In this document: piece after piece, positions 4,850 to 9,011 of the stretch
How the letters are laid out: each line of letters begins with the position of its first letter
How positions within the stretch are numbered: the stretch's first letter is position 1
Assembly (NCBI GenBank): GCA_018303895.1
Contig: JAGVXJ010000004.1
Coordinates: forward strand, 1-9,011
Direction: 5' to 3'
DNA from: Candidatus Pacearchaeota archaeon
Lineage (GTDB): Archaea; Nanobdellota; Nanobdellia; Pacearchaeales; GW2011-AR1
Length of the DNA stretch: 9,011 nucleotides
Notes under the pieces: model-generated
Databases searched by the model: none
Told to the model about the DNA's origin: nothing
What the model saw: only the letters and a program-made list of their open reading frames with translations
Translations under genes and position numbers: made by a program

Positions 4850-5835
4850 TTTTTATTTATCCAAGCCATAGAACTTACTTCGTGAGGCCACGTGTTAATA
4901 ATAGGTTTACTACTTTTGTCTAAGTTTCCTTTATCGTCTAGTAATTTGTAAATTCCATTTTTGTGGTCTGTAAATAATAATCCTAATTTTGGCACCGATG
5001 CAAAAGCCATAATACTTCTAGTCCCTAACAATTCATAATTTAAACGAAATAAAGTACAAGAAGGATGGCTTTTTTTATCAACAAAGAAAAGTTTTTTGTC
5101 TTTTATAGCAATTAATTCATTGCATTTATTTCCATCTTGATTTAAATATCTCACCAAATCATAGCTTCGGTCATAGTGCCCCTCCCCTTTATCAATCAAT
5201 CCAACTTCTGGAATCCAGTGCAATGTCGGAAGCGGATCAATTTTCTCTTTGTTCTCAACTCTTTCTGCTATTAACTCGTCAACTTTATTTTTACCCTTAT
5301 CAAGACATTTTCTAATTTGATTATACTTCACATCTGATCCAGCGTCGAATAATCCTTGTTCTGGAATCCAAATTAAAGACATAATACTTCCTGCTCTTTT
5401 TGTGATTAACGATTCTCCACACCATTCGTTATTTTCATTAGTACATCTTAAAATTTCTCCATCATGTGTACCGCAACATAACCCATAATCCGGAATCCAT
5501 GCTAAACAATTAACATGAAGATCTCTTCCAGTTCCAATCCATTCATCATTTTCTCCATCCACAAACTTCCTAATTGTATGATTATCTGCATAATATAATC
5601 CTTGACCTTTAACCCACAAAAGAGAATCGAGTGCAAAAGGTTTTACTGCAATTATTCGAGGTTTATCTTTTAGATTCGAATGATAAACTACCCCTAGATT
5701 ATAAGGTGGACCCTCTGGGCTCGAATGATATCCCTTTTTCAAATCCGATTTTTTTTGGATGCCGTAATCTGAACCATAATGTTCTCGAAAATTATAAACA
5801 ACTGAATACACAAGTCCCGATTCTACTGTTTTCAT
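4846..5835 (-). CDS. Beta-propeller (WD40-like) repeat protein
   Basis: 329 residues from ATG 5835. At least five degenerate blades follow the pattern L-x-W-[IV]-P-x-x-G-L: LLWVKGQGL (72-80), LAWIPDYGL (111-119), LIWIPEQGL (154-162), LHWIPEVGL (205-213) and FASVPKLGL (278-286). A final SMAWI (322-326) may be the closing strand. Some blades continue with IRKxxD and DEWIG or DELIA, for example IRKCLDKGKNKVDELIA (174-190). These repeats point to a propeller scaffold for protein or ligand binding; no catalytic motif is visible. There is no signal peptide, so it is probably cytoplasmic. The frame is open to a TTG at 5904, but ATG 5835 has a TATA box (TTTATATAT, 5856-5864) about 25 nt upstream, supporting a leaderless start here. 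It is divergent from the TrmB-like gene and coupled to the 92-aa gene downstream. Confidence 0.78.
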   Translation of the reverse strand: MKTVESGLVYSVVYNFREHYGSDYGIQKKSDLKKGYHSSPEGPPYNLGVVYHSNLKDKPRIIAVKPFALDSLLWVKGQGLYYADNHTIRKFVDGENDEWIGTGRDLHVNCLAWIPDYGLCCGTHDGEILRCTNENNEWCGESLITKRAGSIMSLIWIPEQGLFDAGSDVKYNQIRKCLDKGKNKVDELIAERVENKEKIDPLPTLHWIPEVGLIDKGEGHYDRSYDLVRYLNQDGNKCNELIAIKDKKLFFVDKKSHPSCTLFRLNYELLGTRSIMAFASVPKLGLLFTDHKNGIYKLLDDKGNLDKSSKPIINTWPHEVSSMAWINKK

Positions 5836-5855
5836 ATTTCCGTTTTCTTTCTTTG

Positions 5856-5864
5856 ATATATAAA
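5856..5864 (-). promoter_or_regulatory. TATA box of the beta-propeller operon
   Basis: TTTATATAT on the minus strand, preceded by a BRE-like AGAGG, with its centre about 25 nt before ATG 5835. It lies inside the longer TTG-started frame and so argues against that longer version. Confidence 0.6.
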
Positions 5865-5889
5865 CCTCTGTTGTGCCTTTTCCACAACA

Positions 5890-5897
5890 TTTATAAC
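5890..5897 (+). promoter_or_regulatory. TATA box of the TrmB-like gene
   Basis: TTTATAAC, centred about 25 nt before the ATG at 5919. It supports that start over the 96-codon longer open frame, which would be antisense to the beta-propeller gene. It is about 30 bp from the TATA box of the divergent operon. Confidence 0.6.
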
Positions 5898-5918
5898 ATC
5901 CCAAGAATTAAAAGAAGA

Positions 5919-6620
5919 ATGGATGAGATACAAAAAACTCTTGAAGATTTAGGATTTGAAAAACGAGAAGTAAAAATTTATTTGACATTGATAAAAAGTA
6001 ATTCAGAAACTGCTTTGGAAATTTCGAAGGCGACAAAAATTGACCGAACAACAATATATGATTTGCTGAATAAACTGATGCATGAAGGATTTGTTTCGAG
6101 CATGAAGAAAAATAATTCAACCTATTTCAAGGCGATTTCAGTTACTGATTTACTTTTGCATTTTCAAGATAAAATAAATTCCCTCGAAGCTGTTTCAGAA
6201 AAATTAAAAGAACTTGAAAACAAAGAAAAAGATGAAGTTGGATGCGAATTATTCATTGGACTTGAAGGATTAAAAACTGTTTTTAGAGATTTGTTGAACT
6301 CAAAAAAGAATTACAAAGTTATCGGTATAAAGAAAAAATACGAAGAGATTTTAGAGTATTTTAACGAGCAAGGAATAGTTCAAATCAATGCAAACAAAAT
6401 TTCTGAGGAAGCAATTGTAAACAAAGACGAGAAATTTGTAAAAACCCTAAAAGGAAAATATCACTATCTAGAAAAAGGACTGAACGCAGAAGTAACGATG
6501 GTAATTTACGGAGAAATTGTTTTGTTTTTTATTTGGAAAGAACCATACTTCGCAATAAGAATAAAGAATCAAGAATTTTCGAAAGCTCAGGAAGAATACT
6601 TTTGTTTAATATCCAAATAA
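5919..6620 (+). CDS. TrmB-type transcriptional regulator
   Basis: 233 residues. Residues 1-75 form a TrmB-like winged helix-turn-helix: MDEIQKTLEDLGFEKREVKI and YLTLIKSNSETALEISKATK are followed by the recognition part IDRTTIYDLLNKLMHEGFVS. A coiled coil lies at about 78-102, then a C-terminal domain at 108-233 beginning ELFIGLEGLKTVFRDLL, resembling the effector/dimer part of TrmB family members. TrmB proteins in archaea control sugar uptake and metabolism genes, but many DPANN members are of unknown target, and no sugar-transport gene is near here. The divergent beta-propeller operon starts 84 bp away, so it is the most obvious target (inference). The ATG is supported by a TATA box at leaderless spacing. 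Confidence 0.87.
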   Translation: MDEIQKTLEDLGFEKREVKIYLTLIKSNSETALEISKATKIDRTTIYDLLNKLMHEGFVSSMKKNNSTYFKAISVTDLLLHFQDKINSLEAVSEKLKELENKEKDEVGCELFIGLEGLKTVFRDLLNSKKNYKVIGIKKKYEEILEYFNEQGIVQINANKISEEAIVNKDEKFVKTLKGKYHYLEKGLNAEVTMVIYGEIVLFFIWKEPYFAIRIKNQEFSKAQEEYFCLISK

Positions 6621-6630
6621 GACAATAATC

Positions 6631-6638
6631 AATAAAAA
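6631..6638 (+). promoter_or_regulatory. Weak TATA box of the metalloprotease gene
   Basis: AATAAAAA, centred about 25 nt before the ATG at 6660. It matches the consensus less well than the other promoters here. Confidence 0.4.
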
Positions 6639-6659
6639 CTCTTCTATCCTTATGGATTA

Positions 6660-7616
6660 ATGTCTCTCAAGAAAAAATTATTAACCTTGTTAGTTCATTT
6701 GGTTTTGATTAGTTCTTCGTGTAATAAAGAAAAAGCGTTTGTTTTTGAATCACAAATTTCTTCGGCAATTTCAGAAAAAACTGGGAGTTACAGGGAAAAA
6801 ATAGAAACAGAATATCACTTGAAAATTGACCCCAATTTCTCGGATTCAGAATTAAAAATTATCGGAGAGACTTTTGAGAGTATAATAAAAAAAGTTGATT
6901 ATAGAAAAAATAGGGATAGAGAAATTAAAATAACTAAAGAACAATTAGAAGAAAAAAATTCCGAACCATTTGCAAAAGCAGTGGGTTGCAATTATAAGTT
7001 TATTATTACTGATTCTGAAGAGAAATATACTCAATGCCAGGAAATTGAAGTTTATGTAAATAAAAAATCAAAAATAACAGATGAAGATGTTCTAAAACAT
7101 ACTCTCACTCACGAAATGGGTCATATACTTACAAGAGACGCTAACTTCCTGGAATCTATTCAAGAACTTTCAAAACAATTTTCAGTTTTGATTCAAAAAT
7201 ACGACCCCAACCCAGAATTAAGATTTGAGATTTCTCCGTCGGATGATTCTTTTTCGGACCCAAATAATCCCAACCAGGTTTATGTTTCTGAATATGCAGA
7301 TAATATTATATTTCTTAAGAGAGGAATTGTCGAAGCTGAAAAAAAGATAGAAACAGCAAGAGAAGAATTGAAAAAATTTCGCTCAAAAAAGAAAACAAAA
7401 GAGATAACAGGAGAAATAAAAAATTTGGAAGAAATGTTAAACGAGTTAACATCAGGGATACCTGTTGAAAAAAATTTAGCTACGGAAGTTATTGCAGAAA
7501 CATTTGATTCAATGATAAATGGAAAAGAATACTCAAGCCCAATAATCAATGAAGAGTATTTAATATTAAAAAAGTTTTTATCCGACTCCTATGGAAAAAA
7601 AAATATCCATTTTTAA
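6660..7616 (+). CDS. Exported HExxH zinc metalloprotease candidate (possible lipoprotein)
   Basis: 318 residues. The N-terminus is signal-like: KKK at 4-6, a hydrophobic core LLTLLVHLVLI (7-17), then SSSC with C21, which may be a lipobox-type cysteine although position -3 is S, not the usual L, so anchoring is uncertain. H151-E152-M-G-H155 (LTHEMGHIL) is a zinc-protease motif; EVIAETFDSM places E280 as a possible third zinc ligand, as in gluzincin-type enzymes with a late 'AE.F' motif. C110 and C126 could form a disulfide outside the cell. Residues about 215-262 are a charged coiled coil between the zinc motif and the presumed third ligand. Substrate unknown; it may cut surface proteins of self or host. 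The ATG is chosen because the signal starts there; an ATG at 6652 reads straight into a stop. Confidence 0.75.
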   Translation: MSLKKKLLTLLVHLVLISSSCNKEKAFVFESQISSAISEKTGSYREKIETEYHLKIDPNFSDSELKIIGETFESIIKKVDYRKNRDREIKITKEQLEEKNSEPFAKAVGCNYKFIITDSEEKYTQCQEIEVYVNKKSKITDEDVLKHTLTHEMGHILTRDANFLESIQELSKQFSVLIQKYDPNPELRFEISPSDDSFSDPNNPNQVYVSEYADNIIFLKRGIVEAEKKIETAREELKKFRSKKKTKEITGEIKNLEEMLNELTSGIPVEKNLATEVIAETFDSMINGKEYSSPIINEEYLILKKFLSDSYGKKNIHF

Positions 7617-7816
7617 AAACTGATGTCACAGAAAGAATTTTGGTTTTACTAACACCTTGGAAATTCAAAGATTAAATGGTGGGTCTCAGACGAAGTCCGG
7701 GCTTGGAGTGGGAATTTTAAAACCAAAATTTTTAAAAATTGTTAGAATTTTATTTTTCTCGTCGGAAAAACTAATTTTCCAGAAACCTTTAAAAACGAAA
7801 TTTACTTGAAACCAAA
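7617..7816. other. 200-bp intergenic region with GC-rich patch
   Basis: No protein gene of normal size is visible. The stretch 7678-7712 is about two-thirds G+C (23 of 35 bases) in an otherwise strongly AT-rich window and can form small hairpins (AAGT-CCGG-GCTT, flanked by CTC/GAG). It also contains a 14-codon frame starting at ATG 7676 and ending at TAA 7720, without a TATA box at the usual distance. The rest is AT-rich and ends in the promoter of the 7817 gene. A small structured RNA is possible, but I cannot name a family. Confidence 0.35.
7781..7796 (+). promoter_or_regulatory. Strong BRE-TATA promoter, identical to that of L15e
   Basis: AGAAACCTTTAAAAAC repeats all 16 bases found upstream of L15e and begins 36 nt before the ATG in both cases. 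It suggests a strongly transcribed, leaderless mRNA for the 84-aa protein. Confidence 0.7.
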
Positions 7817-8071
7817 ATGGAACTAAGAGGAAACCCAATTCATCGCCTTGTAAGATTAGAAGATGCAGAAGAATTATGCACAGAATCAGAAGTAGCAGAA
7901 GCAAAAATGGTAAGAGAAGGAACGCCACAAGTTATTGAAAATCTTCAAGGTAATTACAGAGATGTTCTAAAAGATATTGCAATTGCGAATAAACACAAAA
8001 TTATCGGCTATTCTTTTCAGGAAAAACCAATCAAAATTTTGAAAATTGGATTCTATGTGCCAAATCAATAA
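7817..8071 (+). CDS. Small hypothetical protein with strong promoter
   Basis: 84 residues, not recognised. The N-terminal half (residues 10-55) is acidic and helical (RLEDAEELCTESEVAEAKMV, then ENLQGNYRDVLKDIAIAN); the C-terminal part (58-84) is beta-like and basic (KHKIIGYSFQEKPIKILKIGFYVP). There is one cysteine (C21) and no signal peptide or membrane segment. The start is fixed by a BRE-TATA element identical to that of L15e, which suggests high expression. It lies between the protease gene and the superoxide dismutase gene but has its own promoter, and the next gene has one too. No function can be assigned. Confidence 0.72.
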   Translation: MELRGNPIHRLVRLEDAEELCTESEVAEAKMVREGTPQVIENLQGNYRDVLKDIAIANKHKIIGYSFQEKPIKILKIGFYVPNQ

Positions 8072-8090
8072 ATATTTTAATTCACAAGAT

Positions 8091-8098
8091 ATTTAAAT
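8091..8098 (+). promoter_or_regulatory. TATA box of the superoxide dismutase gene
   Basis: ATTTAAAT, centred about 25 nt before the ATG at 8120, consistent with a leaderless mRNA. The promoter looks intact although the gene is interrupted. Confidence 0.6.
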
Positions 8099-8119
8099 TG
8101 TAAATTGAATAATAGTTAG

Positions 8120-8644
8120 ATGACCTACGAACTTCCAAAATTAGAATATCCCTATACTTCTTTAGAACCATTTATGGACTCGAAAACTGTTGAAATTCAT
8201 TATTCCAAACATCATCAGGCATACGTCAATAAATTAAATGAAACTCTTCAAGATTATCCCGATTTACAAGAGAAAAAGGTTGAAGATTTATTAAAAAATT
8301 TAAAAGAAATTCCGGAAGAAATCAGACAGTCAATTATAAATTTTGGTGGCGGACATTTTAATCATTCTTTCTTTTGGCAAATTCTAAAAAAAGACACAAA
8401 ATTTTCCGGAAAAATTTCAAAAGCAATTGAAAAAAAATTCGGAAGTTATGAAAAGTTCAAAGAAAATTTTACGAAATCTGCTCTTGGCCTTTTTGGAAGT
8501 GGCTGGACTTGGCTGGTTCTAAACAAAAATAAAGAATTAGAAATTATCCAGACAAAAAATCAGGATTCACCGATAAGTCAAGGTATGAAACCGCTAATCA
8601 CCATCGATGTTTGGGAACACGCTTATTATTTAGTCAAGGTATGA
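8120..8644 (+). CDS. sodA: Superoxide dismutase (Mn/Fe family), C-terminus lost by frameshift
   Basis: 174 residues as it stands; the reading with only one copy of the repeat would be 201, normal for this family. The enzyme turns superoxide into oxygen and hydrogen peroxide in the cytoplasm. Predicted metal ligands are H27 (EIHYSKHH), H82 (GGGHFNHSFFW), D163 and H167 (DVWEHAYYL). The GGGHFNHS sequence and the Q in NQDSP (Q148) point to a manganese or cambialistic type rather than a strict iron enzyme. After L171 the frame is shifted by a perfect 56-bp tandem duplication, adding VKV and a stop and removing the last 30 residues. All ligands remain, but the closing helix of the fold, starting KYQNKRADYIEAFF, is missing, so activity is doubtful. 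It is a pseudogene, a split gene, or an assembly error. Confidence 0.9.
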   Translation: MTYELPKLEYPYTSLEPFMDSKTVEIHYSKHHQAYVNKLNETLQDYPDLQEKKVEDLLKNLKEIPEEIRQSIINFGGGHFNHSFFWQILKKDTKFSGKISKAIEKKFGSYEKFKENFTKSALGLFGSGWTWLVLNKNKELEIIQTKNQDSPISQGMKPLITIDVWEHAYYLVKV

Positions 8645-8687
8645 AACCGCTAATCACCATCGATGTTTGGGAACACGCTTATTATTT
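8576..8687 (+). repeat. Perfect 56-bp tandem duplication inside sodA
   Basis: Copy 1 is 8576-8631 and copy 2 is 8632-8687; the copies are identical and directly abutting. Since 56 is not a multiple of three, the second copy shifts the frame. Each unit covers the codons for SQGMKPLITIDVWEHAYY, the conserved metal-binding signature. The lack of any difference between the copies means the event is very recent or technical. Confidence 0.97.
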
Positions 8688-8781
8688 GAAATATCAAAAC
8701 AAAAGAGCCGATTACATTGAAGCTTTCTTTAATATAATAAACTGGGACAAAATCAATGAAATTTATTCTTATCAAGATTAA
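8641..8781 (+). pseudogene. C-terminal fragment of superoxide dismutase in the shifted frame
   Basis: From the ATG inside the second repeat copy, 46 residues run in the original dismutase frame (MKPLITIDVWEHAYYLKYQN and on to a TAA at 8779-8781). They correspond to residues 156-201 of the single-copy protein, including a second version of the D163/H167 ligands and the normal last helix. The ATG overlaps the TGA of the upstream frame as ATGA, the usual form of translational coupling, so this piece could be made by re-initiation. It has no promoter of its own. Most likely it is the separated tail of a disrupted gene; a functional two-piece enzyme is a remote possibility. Confidence 0.75.
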
Positions 8782-8787
8782 AAAAAG

Positions 8788-8795
8788 TTTAAAAA
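8788..8795 (+). promoter_or_regulatory. TATA box of the last gene
   Basis: TTTAAAAA within GTTTAAAAAC, centred about 25 nt before ATG 8817. The core is the same as in the L15e and 7817 promoters, but the BRE-like AGAAACC is replaced by an A run. Confidence 0.55.
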
Positions 8796-8816
8796 CATCC
8801 TATAAAAGAAAGATTA

Positions 8817-9011
8817 ATGGTATACCAAATTTATGATTTAGTCAAGACTTCCAAAGAAGTTGAAGAAGGAAAAATCGAGCGAATAATTTCGATGGTTGTA
8901 GAAGTTACTCGGAATACAATTCGAAGAAATCTGTTTTCATTAGCTGACAAAGTCCCAGGCACAAGCATCATCTCAATAGATTATCAACAAGACATTCCAG
9001 AAGAATTAGAC
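8817..9011 (+). CDS. 5' part of an unidentified gene (partial)
   Basis: 65 codons from ATG 8817 to the window edge with no stop. The protein begins MVYQIYDLVKTSKEVEEGKI and continues with a basic helix (RNTIRRNLFSLADK, about 32-45) and a PGTSIISIDYQ strand-like piece (about 47-57). No signal peptide or membrane segment is visible. I do not recognise the family from this fragment. A TATA box at leaderless distance supports the start, and the gene follows sodA by 35 bp with its own promoter. The rest lies outside the window. Confidence 0.68.
   Translation, partial: MVYQIYDLVKTSKEVEEGKIERIISMVVEVTRNTIRRNLFSLADKVPGTSIISIDYQQDIPEELD

Noticed and set aside
5836..5904. TTG-started longer version of the beta-propeller protein with a cysteine-rich N-terminus (GCYKCCGKG)
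   Set aside because: The extension contains the TATA box for ATG 5835 and overlaps the promoter region of the TrmB-like gene; a short cysteine cluster is not enough to outweigh this.
5631..5918. 96-codon upstream extension of the TrmB-like frame
   Set aside because: It is antisense to the beta-propeller gene, shows no family similarity, and the real domain begins at ATG 5919, which has its own TATA box at leaderless spacing.
7686..7712. Resemblance of the GC-rich patch to RNase P RNA conserved text (AAGTCCGGGCTT)
   Set aside because: Only about a dozen bases match, the gap is too short for a normal RNase P RNA, and the other conserved regions are not found in the right order.
7686..7928. 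Leucine-rich minus-strand frame that looks like a membrane protein
   Set aside because: It is antisense to the 5' part of the 7817 gene and its strong promoter; the leucine run is a by-product of the A/G-rich coding strand.
1..9011. CRISPR array, insertion sequence, phage or toxin-antitoxin genes
   Set aside because: No regularly spaced repeats, transposase motifs or recognisable pairs were found; the only direct repeat of note is the two-copy 56-bp duplication in sodA.

Overview
The window reads as a compact, AT-rich archaeal chromosome segment, probably from a small-genome DPANN-type lineage (Pacearchaeota/Woesearchaeota-like; this placement is inference). The archaeal call rests on a full ribosomal protein L15e gene (absent from bacteria), two tRNA genes with introns at the archaeal 37/38 position and bulge-helix-bulge pairing, Lrp/AsnC and TrmB-type regulators, and TATA boxes centred about 25 nt upstream of almost every start codon. 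That spacing implies mostly leaderless mRNAs, and it was used here to correct several start sites.

Layout: 1-176 is the 3' end of an unidentified gene. At 234-371 (minus) lies tRNA-Gly(CCC), with a 67-nt intron, sharing a palindromic TATA box with a divergent two-helix membrane protein (424-972). Next is a zinc-ribbon/Hsp20-like protein (1013-1699), tail-to-tail with a double-length Lrp/AsnC regulator (1689-2678, minus). A small membrane protein (2798-3094), the only gene with a clear Shine-Dalgarno site, runs tail-to-tail into a HAD-type 5'-nucleotidase of the NT5C family (3082-3684, minus). tRNA-Ile(GAT) with a 53-nt intron (3755-3882, minus) and L15e (3996-4568) follow. A two-gene minus-strand operon (beta-propeller protein plus 92-aa charged protein, coupled through ATGA) is divergent from a TrmB-like regulator (5919-6620). 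Then come an exported HExxH metalloprotease candidate (6660-7616), a 200-bp gap with a GC-rich patch, an 84-aa unknown protein behind an L15e-like promoter (7817-8071), a superoxide dismutase gene broken by a perfect 56-bp tandem duplication (8120-8781), and the start of another unknown gene (8817 to the window end).

There is no large operon. Most genes carry their own promoter and neighbours overlap at their ends, typical of a streamlined genome. The strongest points for follow-up are the duplication in the superoxide dismutase gene, which turns one protein into two ATGA-overlapping reading frames (or is an assembly artefact); the related hairpin introns in two unrelated tRNAs; and the regulator/beta-propeller/charged-protein cluster. 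No CRISPR array, insertion sequence, phage gene or recognisable defence system is present.
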